A stretch of DNA of 64,000 bases from Collinsella intestinalis DSM 13280 (lineage in GTDB: Bacteria; Actinomycetota; Coriobacteriia; Coriobacteriales; Coriobacteriaceae), in contig NZ_GG692710.1 of the NCBI RefSeq assembly GCF_000156175.1, positions 1,237,156-1,301,155 of the forward strand, in the 5' to 3' direction. Numbering within the stretch: position 1 is the first letter of the stretch; each line of letters opens with the position of its first letter. Position numbers and translations under genes: made by a program. Below are positions 56,301 to 64,000 of the stretch, piece after piece. Under the pieces are notes generated by a model. The model was given only the letters and a program-made list of their open reading frames with translations. It made no database searches and had not been told where the DNA came from.

Positions 56301-57538
56301 TAGCAATGGCTCCGACCCAACGTTCGGGTCGTTTGGCGTTGGCTCTCCGACCCCCCCCGGCTCGGGCGCCTCGTGACGCCGAACCTGCACCGTCTGAGCA
56401 ACACCTACGGCTCGTCAAAAGAGTCGATGGACGTGCTCGTGCACACTTGAATGCGAACTTGTAGCTCTCGGGCCACAGTTTCCATCCGCTCGGATAGAAC
56501 CGGTCCCTAGTCAGCTCGTGAAGGAATTCGTTCTGTGTCAGGTGATGAGCCTAATCTGCGGTGAGCGTCCCGCGTTGCCGCGGCGACCGTCTCAACGTTC
56601 GCAATCGGATTCATATCGAGGCAATTGACGTTTTGCGGGAAACTTCACTGCTCATCAGCATGAGGTCCTAGTCGTGATCGAGGGGGCTGCAGCGAGATTG
56701 GCTTCCGCCCGAGGCCCTCGAGTCACGAGGCTGACGACAAGCCGTATATGGTGAAGGCTTGTCGTGTGGGTAGTACCGCGGCAGCGCGGCGCGCATGGGT
56801 GTTGCCTGATTATCGTTCCTTCTCGAGATGGTCGGTTTGATATTCGAGACGCTTTGGTGTGTCGAGTATGGGTTGCTCCCTGGTGTCGCCGTTGCGGGCG
56901 AACATGCCCTGCCCGCCCTTATAACCCTGTGAGTGGGATCCCGCCGCTGACTATGCCGACCGCATCTTCAGAAACACATCGTAGGTTGTCTCCTTGCCTT
57001 TCGACGTGGGTCCCATAAAGCGCCACGAATCCCGCCTTCGCTCCATACCGTTCTGCGGTCGATGCCGCTGAGCCTCGGCAGTCAACGAGCAATTCAACGT
57101 AGGGGGTACGTTATCGAGTGAGACTCATCAGGGCTACGCTCGCTGCGAGTCGGTCTTAGGCTCTTTTGACGGCATGGTGATGCTCTTGCGATTCGCCTGG
57201 GCCAGGCTCGAACACGTCCCCCATTTCTATACGCCTTCTTGCTATGAGGGGTGGATTGCGGTGTCCGGGTGAGTTTCATTCGGAGTATCATAAAAAGTGA
57301 AGGTAAGAGGTGTCTTGTGGCGATGCACGACCCTCCCCGATATTGGCAGACGTCGTGTTCTATGATGCCGAGACTACCCGTGGCCTTGGCGGATTCAGGG
57401 CGCGTCTCGCCGTAATCGTGGTCAGTCGTCAGAGTGACGGCTTTATTGACATTGCCGATAGGGCTAAACGAGGGGTTTGCTCCGACGAGTTTAGCCATTT
57501 CTTATCAGTTTTGGCGTTTCACGAAGATGGGGAAGACC
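56301..57538. other. Apparently decayed non-coding region
   Basis: Over 1.2 kb without a convincing gene. Open frames are short, overlap on both strands and lack ribosome binding sites or recognisable domains. The base composition is mixed. It looks like gene remains between the broken flippase and the membrane/TIR pair. Confidence 0.5.
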
Positions 57539-57991
57539 ATGGTGATTTTGGAAGACCCTGAGATCTGTGTTTCCGAGGACCTGCGCTTTTATCTGGGCAT
57601 GATTCAAGGCTGCATAGGCCGCATGGCGAGTTATTCCTGTGCTTTCAAGGGTGGATGCGGTGCGTTTTTGCTGGCGCTTTTGGCGCTTTTACAGCAGGCG
57701 GAGCTCACCGTGGCCGAAGTGCATTTTTCCTTCCTTGCCATTCTTCTCTCAGCTCTGCTGTTTGCGATGATTGATGCATATTACCTTTCTCTCGAAAGGA
57801 GGTATCGCGTTCGATATGCTGAGGTAGTTGATAACAAACGTGCAATCGAACTATTTGATATGGCGCCGCCCGCCGCTTCCCATGTGGAGCGCTCTAGGGT
57901 TGTTGACGCGTTGTTCAGTTGCTCTGTTGGTGGGTTCTATCTTTCGTTGGGTTTTCTGAATATCGGACTCTCCGTTCTTTTGCTTGTTTAA
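57539..57991 (+). CDS. Membrane protein paired with a TIR-domain gene
   Basis: A 150-residue protein; ATG 57539 has GGGGAAG just upstream, while ATG 57527 is the alternative. After DLRFYLGMIQGCIGRMASYS come two hydrophobic segments (GAFLLALLALLQQAELTV and FLAILLSALLFAMIDAYYLSLE), a charged stretch (RRYRVRYAEV), and a hydrophobic C-terminus (FYLSLGFLNIGLSVLLLV). The RMAxxSxxxKG and DAYYLxLE pattern recalls small membrane proteins found beside TIR genes in bacterial conflict systems; I recognise the layout, not a named family. It ends 23 bases before the TIR gene and is very likely co-transcribed. Confidence 0.65.
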   Translation: MVILEDPEICVSEDLRFYLGMIQGCIGRMASYSCAFKGGCGAFLLALLALLQQAELTVAEVHFSFLAILLSALLFAMIDAYYLSLERRYRVRYAEVVDNKRAIELFDMAPPAASHVERSRVVDALFSCSVGGFYLSLGFLNIGLSVLLLV

Positions 57992-58014
57992 TAGATGGAT
58001 TTAAGGAGGGGCAA

Positions 58015-58623
58015 ATGGCTCGCAAGACTTTTATATCCTACAAATTCAGCGATGCTCGTGGCGTTCGCGATAGGATTATCGAATCTTTAGGGTACGATGC
58101 ATCTTACTACCGGGGTGAGACCTCGGATTCCCCGAATCTTGCTGACTTGAAAACCGAGACAATCAAGAAGAAGCTCAAGGATATGATCTACGGCACATCC
58201 GTGACTATCGTTGTGCTTTCTCCGGACATGTTGGATAGCGAGTGGATTCCTTGGGAAATCGAATATTCCCTGAAGGAGCAAAAACGAGGTGACTTGCATT
58301 CCCATGCAAATGGGATTGTAGCAGTGATAAAGAAGGTCAACGGCTCGTATTCATGGATAAAGACCTCAAACTTGCAGGATGATGGTTGTAACACCCTGTC
58401 ATATGATTTGGACAAGGTTCCCGACATCATTAAAGAGAACCGCATGAATCAAACCCCAATAGTTTACGCATGCGAGAATTGTAAAAGTGTTGACCGTCTA
58501 ACCGGCTCCTATATTAGTTTTATTTCCGAAGACGATTTTCTTGCGAACCCGTCAAGATATATCGAGAATGCGTATAGCAAGAGCAAAAACCTTGATAATT
58601 ATGATGTGACTAAAACGGTTTAG
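58015..58623 (+). CDS. TIR-like (DUF1863, ThsB-like) protein
   Basis: A 202-residue protein starting at ATG 58015 with AAGGAGG. The N-terminal 120 residues match the MTH538 TIR-like fold: KTFISYKFSDARGVRDRIIE, KKKLKDMIYGTSVTIVVLSP, then SEWIPWEIEYSLKE with Trp77, Trp80 and Glu81 at the position expected for the TIR active-site helix. The C-terminal 80 residues are unassigned. DUF1863 proteins include ThsB of Thoeris, which makes a NAD-derived signal after phage infection. No ThsA is nearby; the partner appears to be the upstream membrane protein. A defence role is inferred. Confidence 0.8.
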   Translation: MARKTFISYKFSDARGVRDRIIESLGYDASYYRGETSDSPNLADLKTETIKKKLKDMIYGTSVTIVVLSPDMLDSEWIPWEIEYSLKEQKRGDLHSHANGIVAVIKKVNGSYSWIKTSNLQDDGCNTLSYDLDKVPDIIKENRMNQTPIVYACENCKSVDRLTGSYISFISEDDFLANPSRYIENAYSKSKNLDNYDVTKTV

Positions 58624-58889
58624 CTAATCAAAGCAATGCGTTCGGCGAGCGGTATGTCATGTGGAATTGCCGTTACTGCAGCGCGAAGCCGTCATTGCGA
58701 AAGGACCCATCGTCTTGGCGTGTTCTCAATCGCCCGACGAGGAGAAGCATTTGGGCGACAGGCACTTACTTAGCCACGAAGATATTCCCGAGTCCGGGTC
58801 GCCTGAACTCCTCGATGTGGCTAGAGAGGGTGTATGTTGCTCATTGGAAATTCCGATGAGTCGATAATTGGATTGCTGATTACGAGGGA
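58624..58889. other. Gap between the TIR gene and the PIN pair
   Basis: Two overlapping small frames (58659-58859 and 58661-58867) are present, but neither resembles a known protein or has a good ribosome binding site. Probably non-coding, containing the promoter of the PIN pair. Confidence 0.4.
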
Positions 58890-58940
58890 GCACGGTGCAC
58901 CTCCTGTTAAACTGTTCGTTTAACAGGAGGTGCACCGTGC
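58890..58940 (+). promoter_or_regulatory. Perfect 23-bp inverted repeat covering RBS and GTG start
   Basis: Arms at 58890-58912 and 58918-58940 are exact reverse complements separated by five bases. The right arm contains AGGAGG and, after TGCACC, the GTG start at 58937. In RNA the hairpin would hide both. As DNA it would be a palindromic operator. No T-run follows, so it is not a usual terminator. Confidence 0.85.
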
Positions 58941-59656
58941 ATAGTGATAGTAAGACAGTTCGCTTGCACATTGATGATGAGCAGCTGGATTTGGATTCCT
59001 TCAAAAAGTGCGTCGACTCTTTCGCGGAAATGATTCAGGCCCTTTCGGACGATGCTGCCCCGTTTGCGAGGTGGCTCTTTTCTGTTGAGCGCGGATCGAT
59101 GATCTTCAACGCGGAACTGGTCACTGAGGAAGAGTATGATCTTGGGCCCTGTTTTGAGGTGATATCTGGATTTGTTGATCGCTTGGCAAGCGGTCGAGAT
59201 GTTGCTGTGTGTCCTAAGAAGGCTAGGGATGGGTACCTTAAGCTCGCATCCGCTCTGGATGCGGGAGATGAAGGTTCTGCTAGAGCACATATTAAAGTAA
59301 TTAACGGCGGCTGCTCTGTGAAAGAGGTTCCTGTTTACCGTGCGTTTGAAGTCGTCGACGAGCCGCGGGATTATCAGGTTGTTGGTTCTGTCACAGGTGC
59401 GATTTGTACCCTTAATTCGAAGCGTGGCAATAAATTCGGAATGATAGACGAGGGGACCGGCAGGTATATCAAAGGAAAGTTTCAAGACAGGATGCTTGAT
59501 GATATTCGGTCTTCTTTTAAACGTCGCGCTACGGTGTCTGGCATCTTAACCTATAGGTCCGATGGTACTATTGTGTCTATTGACGCGCGCAAGATTGTCG
59601 TGCTGCCCGAAAAGCTGCCTAGCCTTTCCTCTCTGCGCGGCATTTTGGAGGCCTAG
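58937..59656 (+). CDS. Partner protein of a PIN-domain gene
   Basis: A 239-residue protein from GTG 58937, preceded by AGGAGG inside the inverted repeat. I do not recognise a named family. The N-terminal half is helical and acidic (LDLDSFKKCVDSFAEMIQAL), while residues 130-215 look like beta-strands (VVGSVTGAICTLNSKRGNKFGMID, RRATVSGILTYRSDGTIVSIDA), perhaps an OB-like or beta-barrel domain. It ends two bases before the PIN gene, so the two are translationally coupled. An antitoxin or regulatory partner role is possible, though 239 residues is large for an antitoxin. Confidence 0.75.
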   Translation: MHSDSKTVRLHIDDEQLDLDSFKKCVDSFAEMIQALSDDAAPFARWLFSVERGSMIFNAELVTEEEYDLGPCFEVISGFVDRLASGRDVAVCPKKARDGYLKLASALDAGDEGSARAHIKVINGGCSVKEVPVYRAFEVVDEPRDYQVVGSVTGAICTLNSKRGNKFGMIDEGTGRYIKGKFQDRMLDDIRSSFKRRATVSGILTYRSDGTIVSIDARKIVVLPEKLPSLSSLRGILEA

Positions 59657-59658
59657 CG

Positions 59659-60162
59659 ATGAAATACATCTACTGGGATTCAAATTGCTTTATCGGCTAT
59701 TTGAAAGATGAAGAATACGGCCGTGATGCGCGTAATGGTGTGGTTCAGGCTGTTGGGCGCGGTGAAGCGAAGTTGGTTACATCTGTATTTACCATGGTCG
59801 AAGTGGTGAAATGCAGAATTAAGGAAAAAGGTGAGCTTTCGGTTTTTGATCGCAAACAGCGACAGGATCTTGAGAACTGTTTTAGTCCAGACAACGGCGT
59901 GCTGCTCATCAATGTAGATCGTGAGACTGCTTCGATGGCCCGGTGTGCTGTATGGGATTACAACGTCGATCCAAAGGATGCGATTCACGTTGGGTCTGCA
60001 TTGCAGTTTTGCGAAGTGATGGTTGGTGAAGACGATGAGCTTGTCTTCCAGACGTTTGACAAAAATCTGATTAAGCGTGCACAGGGATGTGGTGGAATCA
60101 AGTTCGAGGAGCCCAACGTTGCCGACTATCCATATCAGTTGTCGGCTGATTTTACTGGATAG
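59659..60162 (+). CDS. PIN-domain ribonuclease
   Basis: A 167-residue protein with the PIN acidic residues Asp7 (YWDSN), Glu48 (MVEVVK), Asp107 (DPKDAIHVGSAL) and Asp134 (FQTFDKNL). PIN domains are metal-dependent RNases, often VapC-like toxins. It is coupled to the upstream 239-residue protein. It may be a toxin or defence RNase held by its partner; that role is inferred from family and layout. Confidence 0.85.
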   Translation: MKYIYWDSNCFIGYLKDEEYGRDARNGVVQAVGRGEAKLVTSVFTMVEVVKCRIKEKGELSVFDRKQRQDLENCFSPDNGVLLINVDRETASMARCAVWDYNVDPKDAIHVGSALQFCEVMVGEDDELVFQTFDKNLIKRAQGCGGIKFEEPNVADYPYQLSADFTG

Positions 60163-60219
60163 GCTTGGCATGGGCAGGGTCGTACTCGCTACATTTCCGG
60201 CTGTCGACATGCGCGTGCT

Positions 60220-60771
60220 TTGGCCGCTCTGAATGCTTTAACTCCGAGCTTTCAAAATGCTCTTTCAGCGGATAGGGCCGGTAGCGGCATGGAGATGATC
60301 TGGTCTGTGTGGGGCGACTTCTTTAATGCTTCGCCAACGATCAGTGAATCCCATGGTCCGTCAGGGGCGCTTTTGATTCTGCCTATCGAGCCGCACCAAG
60401 ACATTGCCTCTGGCTCCTCTGAGGACGAACAACGCATCAGGCATGGTGAGAATGACGTCTTGAGGTGCTTTGAATCGACCGGGGCGGAGCTTGGTGTCGG
60501 TGATGTGATGGCGATGCTCCCAGGCATTTCGAAAAGAACCGCCCAGAAGAGGCTTAAGGCGCTATTTGAGAAGGGAGAGGTCGCCGCCGTAAAGAGGGCA
60601 GCGCTTTCATGTACTTCAAGGAGTAGTTTTCGGCCTGACGCCACGTTCGCGAATCGTTCGTATTCCCCGCCCCTCGGAGCGATCGCGATTGCGGGCCCTC
60701 TGGTCTACACCGCCGCAGACACCGCCGTCACCGTAGCCCTCCGAGATGACACCACCCTCATGCTGGTCTGA
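60220..60771 (+). pseudogene. Chimeric remnant: HTH-like fragment joined to flippase scrap
   Basis: An open frame of 183 codons without a good ribosome binding site. Its middle (GVGDVMAMLPGISKRTAQKRLKAL, then KGEVAAVKR) looks like the winged-helix end of a regulator or Fic-type protein. The last 35 codons are the flippase 3'-end repeat, so the frame is a chance fusion of two remnants, not a designed protein. Confidence 0.6.
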
Positions 60772-60774
60772 AAG
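60673..60774 (+). repeat. Flippase 3'-end repeat, copy B
   Basis: Collinear with 56175-56276 over 102 bases with scattered differences, including 23 identical bases. It marks the right edge of the segment carrying the TIR and PIN genes. Confidence 0.8.
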
Positions 60775-61177
60775 GCGTCAATCGTCTTCTTCGGCAGTGC
60801 GGATCGCGGCTGAGCACTGGCGCGCGATCGAGATGGACATGAAAGATGGGAAGTGCTCTTTCATCTAATGGAAAAAAATAGCTTCTAAAAGAAAAAAATG
60901 GCGATTTCTTTCTTTTAGAAGCGCTTCTTGCTATCAGGGGTTTACCCGCACCAGGAAATCGAAGAGATGGCGAGCGCGTTTCCGTGGTGTCGGGCACATC
61001 ACAGTGTCACTCTCAAGTTGAGACTGATATTGTGAGCGGTGTGACTGATATTGTGACTGATGAGAGTGCGTCTTGTCTGATGCACGCGTTGCCCAGTGGT
61101 GTCCGGAGTGGACATTTGTGCAGTCCAATGGGCGTCACATTCTTTGGGTATCCTGAGATTAACGGAAAGGAGATTGC
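60775..61177. other. Non-coding gap with a 14-bp inverted repeat
   Basis: No gene is supported in about 400 bases. Arms GCTTCTAAAAGAAA (60881-60894) and TTTCTTTTAGAAGC (60909-60922) form a perfect 14-bp repeat in A/T-rich DNA. Farther on GACTGATATTGTGA occurs twice (about 61020-61055). It may include a terminator or element edge. Confidence 0.5.
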
Positions 61178-61444
61178 ATGCCGGAGCTAAGTCGCTTTTT
61201 TGGAATCGTTATCAAGATGATTTACATGGATGATGAAAAGCATCACAAGCCACACGTTCACGTTTATTACGGAGAGTACAAGGCATCCGTTGCCATAGAC
61301 GGTGAATTGCTCGCTGGCTCTCTGCCCGCCAAGCAGCTTCGCATGGTTTCCGGCTGGCTTGCTCTTCATGAGGATGAGCTGTACAGGGCCTGGAACCACG
61401 CCGTTGCGGGCATGCCGTTCGACAAGATTTCGCCGCTTGCATAA
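61178..61444 (+). CDS. DUF4160 protein
   Basis: An 88-residue protein with the DUF4160 pattern: FFGIVIKMIYMDDEKHHKPHVHVYYGEYKASVAIDG with the His-rich motif, then LAGSLPAKQLRMVSGWLALHEDEL. AAAGGAG precedes the ATG. DUF4160 genes usually sit beside DUF2442 genes in a small, possibly toxin-antitoxin-like unit. The function is unproven. The next gene starts 10 bases on. Confidence 0.85.
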   Translation: MPELSRFFGIVIKMIYMDDEKHHKPHVHVYYGEYKASVAIDGELLAGSLPAKQLRMVSGWLALHEDELYRAWNHAVAGMPFDKISPLA

Positions 61445-61453
61445 GGGGGGTCC

Positions 61454-61747
61454 ATGTACGTTGTGGATGGAATTGCATATGCGGGAGAGCCCGTTGAGGG
61501 GATCGAGGTGGCATCTGCTCGCTATGTGGGCAACTCGATTATTCTCGTTACTTTCTCCACGGGGGAAGTGCGCCTGTTCGATGTGACCCGTCTGCTCCAC
61601 ATGCCTGTGTTTAAGCCGTTGGAAGATGAGGCGGTTGTGCAGGACTTTAAGGTCGAGTTCGGAATCCTTACATGGTGCGATGGCGAGGTTGATATCGCGC
61701 CTGAGGCCTTGTATGAACGGAGTTATGAGTATCAGCAGGTTGCCTAA
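61454..61747 (+). CDS. DUF2442 protein
   Basis: A 97-residue protein. The DUF2442 core is visible (VASARYVGNSIILVTFSTGEVRLFDVTRLL, then FKVEFGILTWCDGEVDIAPEALYE). It is partnered with the preceding DUF4160 gene, as is common across bacteria and mobile DNA. Starts after GGGGGG with ATG 61454. Confidence 0.83.
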   Translation: MYVVDGIAYAGEPVEGIEVASARYVGNSIILVTFSTGEVRLFDVTRLLHMPVFKPLEDEAVVQDFKVEFGILTWCDGEVDIAPEALYERSYEYQQVA

Positions 61748-61847
61748 GGGCAACGCCGGGCACCGCCCCCTCTCATGCCCATTCCGTTCAGTTTCCGCGT
61801 TCGGCATAAAAGCGTAGGAAAATGATGGCAATTGGAAGGGGGTCAAC

Positions 61848-62759
61848 ATGCCCAATGACGATTACCCGTTTGACTATGGAAACGCGCCGACTGATGGCTA
61901 TCTGCCCGCTTCGCCGGGGAGCACCGCTCCGCAGCCTCGTATCGTTCAGGATGTCCCAACGGTGCAGATGCGCCGCCCCGCCGCCCCGCAGCAGGATCCT
62001 TCCACGGTGCCTGCGGCGTATCCGCAGCGCGGGCGGCAGCCGTACGCGTATTCTGTATCGCCGTACGACCCCGACACCTACGATCCCTCGCCGGCAAAAC
62101 CCGATCGCCAAGCTCGTCAATCATCCCGGCGGGATGCATCTCAGCAGCCTGCGACTGCGCAGCCTCGTCGCGGCGCATCCGCGCTCCGTTGGATTGCACG
62201 CCTTCTTTGCCTGGGCCTTCTCGTCTTTGGCGCGATGACCATCTACTATCTCACGGAGCAGTCGGCGTCAGATAGCCTGGCACTATCTTCGGAGGCCGGT
62301 TCGTTTGCCGAATACGGTGCCTATCTGGTTCAATCCGGCCAGCTTCCCACCTTTGAGGAGAATCCAATCAAGTGGACGGCCGCCCATATCCTGTTGCTCT
62401 CGGTTAAGTTCTCCAATCACGGCCTCTCGGTCCGACAGCAGGCGCACGTGGTGGAATTCGCGTTGATGGGCGGCGTTGTTGCGCTCAACGTGTTGGCGTG
62501 GATGTCGGGCTGGGCCCATCGCCGTAGCCCGCGCGGACACATCCGCATCTGGCGGACGTGGCTCATGTACGTTCTTGGCGTGATGGCTTGCGCGGGCGTT
62601 TCCTTTGCAGATCAGTATCACAAGCTATTTGTGCCCGCGAGACACTTCGACAAGCTCGATTTGCTTCTCGACGCATCCGGCTACATACCAGCTATTACCT
62701 GCGTGTTCATTGCTTGGAGTGTGGGCTCGGCCATCTATCGTCTCATCTTTCGAAAGTAA
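61848..62759 (+). CDS. VanZ-like membrane protein
   Basis: A 303-residue protein with AAGGGGG before its ATG. Residues 1-110 are Pro/Gln/Tyr-rich and polar, then four hydrophobic segments follow. The motif SFADQYHKLFVPARHFDKLDLLLDASGY is the VanZ-family signature region (normally DE.HQ.F.PGR...D...N..G, here partly altered). VanZ proteins are linked to teicoplanin resistance, but most chromosomal relatives have unknown roles, and the long disordered N-terminus is unusual. Confidence 0.78.
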   Translation: MPNDDYPFDYGNAPTDGYLPASPGSTAPQPRIVQDVPTVQMRRPAAPQQDPSTVPAAYPQRGRQPYAYSVSPYDPDTYDPSPAKPDRQARQSSRRDASQQPATAQPRRGASALRWIARLLCLGLLVFGAMTIYYLTEQSASDSLALSSEAGSFAEYGAYLVQSGQLPTFEENPIKWTAAHILLLSVKFSNHGLSVRQQAHVVEFALMGGVVALNVLAWMSGWAHRRSPRGHIRIWRTWLMYVLGVMACAGVSFADQYHKLFVPARHFDKLDLLLDASGYIPAITCVFIAWSVGSAIYRLIFRK

Positions 62760-62773
62760 TTTGAAAAAAGTTG

Positions 62774-62803
62774 TTGACGAGGCTTCCCCCTGTGGGCTAT
62801 ATT
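62774..62803 (+). promoter_or_regulatory. Promoter of tRNA-Ile
   Basis: TTGACG (62774-62779) and TATATT (62798-62803) are spaced 18 bases apart and lie 13 bases before the tRNA. Confidence 0.75.
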
Positions 62804-62815
62804 AATCCCCGCGTT

Positions 62816-62892
62816 GGACCTGTAGCTCAGTTGGTCAGAGCGTCCGGCTGATAACCGGGAGGTCACAAGTTCGAACCTTGTCAGGTCCACCA
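62816..62892 (+). tRNA. tRNA-Ile (GAT)
   Basis: Acceptor GGACCTG pairs with CAGGTCC. The anticodon loop CTGATAA gives GAT, the T-loop is GTTCGAACC, and CCA is encoded. Confidence 0.97.
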
Positions 62893-62902
62893 CTTCTTTC
62901 GC

Positions 62903-62947
62903 AATAAACACCCCAGCGAGAGCCGAGTCGCCGCTGGGGTGTTTATT
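62903..62947 (+). terminator. Hairpin terminator after tRNA-Ile
   Basis: Perfect 16-bp arms at 62903-62918 and 62932-62947 begin 10 bases after tRNA-Ile; the right arm ends in TTTATT. It separates tRNA-Ile from tRNA-Ala. Confidence 0.75.
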
Positions 62948-62954
62948 ACTACGT

Positions 62955-63030
62955 GGGGGTTTAGCTCAGCTGGGAGAGCGCGGGCTTTGCAAGCCTGAGG
63001 TCAGGGGTTCGATCCCCCTAACCTCCACCA
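62955..63030 (+). tRNA. tRNA-Ala (TGC)
   Basis: Acceptor GGGGGTT pairs with AACCTCC (one G-U pair). The anticodon loop TTTGCAA gives TGC, the T-loop is GTTCGATCC, and CCA is encoded. Confidence 0.97.
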
Positions 63031-63043
63031 CATAGACTTAGAG

Positions 63044-63071
63044 AGCCGGGGCATATGCTCCGGCTTTTTTT
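63044..63071 (+). terminator. Intrinsic terminator after tRNA-Ala
   Basis: AGCCGGGGC and GCTCCGGCT (one G-U pair) around ATAT are followed by seven T. Confidence 0.9.
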
Positions 63072-63162
63072 ACATGGGTTAAGGCAAACGATAGCTAACC
63101 AACAATGAAGCAAACCCATGGCGAATCCGCGGCGCGTAGCGAACCAGCGGCGAGTGAGGCTC

Positions 63163-63295
63163 GTTGAGCTTTTTCGTATGCGTTTTCGAAAAGGCCAAGT
63201 ACAAAGGGTGTTGCCGCAGGCAAAACAGCAGGTGACGAAAGGTCGCAAAGCGACGCTACTTACCAAGTACCGATCTGAATACGAAAAAGCTCAAC
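63163..63295. other. Candidate structured element closed by a 17-bp inverted repeat
   Basis: Arms at 63163-63179 and 63279-63295 are perfect 17-base reverse complements 99 bases apart. Inside lie smaller hairpins: TTTT/AAAA near 63183, TTGCC/GGCAA at 63211-63223, GTCGC/GCGAC at 63242-63254 and TACT/AGTA at 63257-63269. This could be a multibranched RNA or a small mobile repeat. The strand is unknown. An open frame across it (63118-63405) looks accidental. Confidence 0.5.
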
Positions 63296-63766
63296 TTTGC
63301 CCCAATCCTCCCGCATCGGCATCCCAAAACATTGCGCCTTCTGAAGGAAAGCAACTTGCCCAGGCTGTCATGTCGAGGAAGAACGGCATTTTGATAGCAA
63401 GCTGAAGCGAGCCCCATGTGTATACGTACATATATAGGTAGATACCGCGGGCATGTATAAAGTAGATATCGCGGGTGGCGATGAGCCATACTGCGGTCCG
63501 CAATGCTTCGATCGTTCTTGTGAGTCCACTTGCCCTCAAGAAGGTGTCATGTTCAGACTTATTGAGGTGAGGTTGAGGTTAATACGCAGCGGCAGAAGTG
63601 GCCTCCAAATACGAGTTCTAAATAAATCAAATGGTCCAAGAGGTGCTGTCCTCTTCGGCAATCGGTACTAATAGGGCGGTGAGCGTCTTAAGAACACTAT
63701 ATGTAGTGTAAGAAGACGGTCAACGATTGTAAGATATGTGCAAAATATGGATACGCAAATAACCCT

Positions 63767-64000
63767 TTGCGAGGCGGCGGGACTCTGGCAATATATCTCT
63801 TCGCCGCGCGGGTGGCCGAGAGCGAACGAGCTCGGAAGACCCGCGGCGGGTACCTTGAGAACCGGATACCGCGAAGAGACGGAACAAGTGGAGACACCAT
63901 TTAGAAGGTGTCAGCAGTGATGTACTTTTCAAGAACAGTTGTGTAAGGTCTGACTTAGTCAGGCCCCGTTCAACTTTTTCCTTAACCAGTTTACAGAACG
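63767..64000 (+). promoter_or_regulatory. Probable rRNA operon promoter and leader
   Basis: TTGCGA (63767-63772) with AATATA (63790-63795) make a plausible promoter. Downstream are several GC-rich stems and, near 63923, a boxA-like TGTACTTTTCAAGAACAG. This resembles the antitermination leader just before a 16S gene, which would begin beyond the window. Confidence 0.45.

Noticed and set aside
58659..58867. Two overlapping small frames after the TIR gene
   Set aside because: Neither has a good ribosome binding site or recognisable sequence.
63118..63405. Open frame over the structured element
   Set aside because: Its sequence is dictated by inverted repeats and low complexity; no ribosome binding site is present.
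63655..63680. CGGTACTAATAGG resembles the 3' tail of 23S rRNA
   Set aside because: The match is only about a dozen bases with no preceding 23S sequence, so no rRNA call is made; it could be a relic.

Overview
The window is GC-rich actinobacterial DNA centred on a chromosomal replication origin. The gene order around dnaA (rsmG, khpB, yidC, yidD, rnpA, rpmH, then dnaA, dnaN, recF, a DUF721 gene, gyrB, gyrA), LPXTG surface proteins, paired WYL regulators and a LoaP-type antiterminator suggest a Coriobacteriia gut anaerobe, most likely Collinsella. That name rests on gene content and style, not on a database match. Genes left of about 28 kb mostly read leftward and genes right of it mostly rightward, as expected around oriC.

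Left arm (1-22.5 kb): the end of a UPF0126 membrane protein, two LPXTG surface proteins, purB, tRNA-Gly, a large Cna_B/SpaA-like adhesin with an overlapping class B sortase, a strange M28-like membrane protein, two WYL regulators, a DinG-like exonuclease-helicase, ddl and rlmN. Segregation and origin block (22.3-34.5 kb): parA, parB and several parS sites, the leftward rpmH-to-rsmG genes, two groups of DnaA boxes, and a GHKL-ATPase/winged-helix gene between rpmH and dnaA.

Right arm: gyrB and gyrA, a GH3 glycosidase, a BFN-domain protein and a DUF4012 protein. A surface polysaccharide cluster (45.4-55.3 kb) follows: LoaP-type NusG paralog, initiating sugar transferase, DUF4422 and LicD transferases, CDP-glycerol glycerophosphotransferase, IspD/TarI-type cytidylyltransferase, epimerase, flippase, polymerase and acyltransferase. 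Together these suggest a phosphate-substituted, teichoic-acid-like or capsular polymer. The last two genes are visibly more AT-rich than their neighbours.

From 55.3 to 61.8 kb lies an accessory patch: a broken flippase, decayed DNA, a membrane protein plus DUF1863 TIR gene pair (candidate defence module), a PIN gene whose partner has its ribosome binding site and start inside a perfect 23-bp inverted repeat, a second flippase scrap, and a DUF4160/DUF2442 pair. The window ends with a VanZ-like protein, tRNA-Ile, tRNA-Ala, a candidate structured element and a probable rRNA operon leader; no rRNA gene itself was recognised.

The most striking signals are parS sites placed inside other control elements (one in the spacer of the putative parAB promoter, one as the core of an intrinsic terminator), the oriC-linked GHKL/winged-helix protein, the sequestering hairpin of the PIN pair, and the TIR/membrane pair flanked by two copies of a flippase 3' end.
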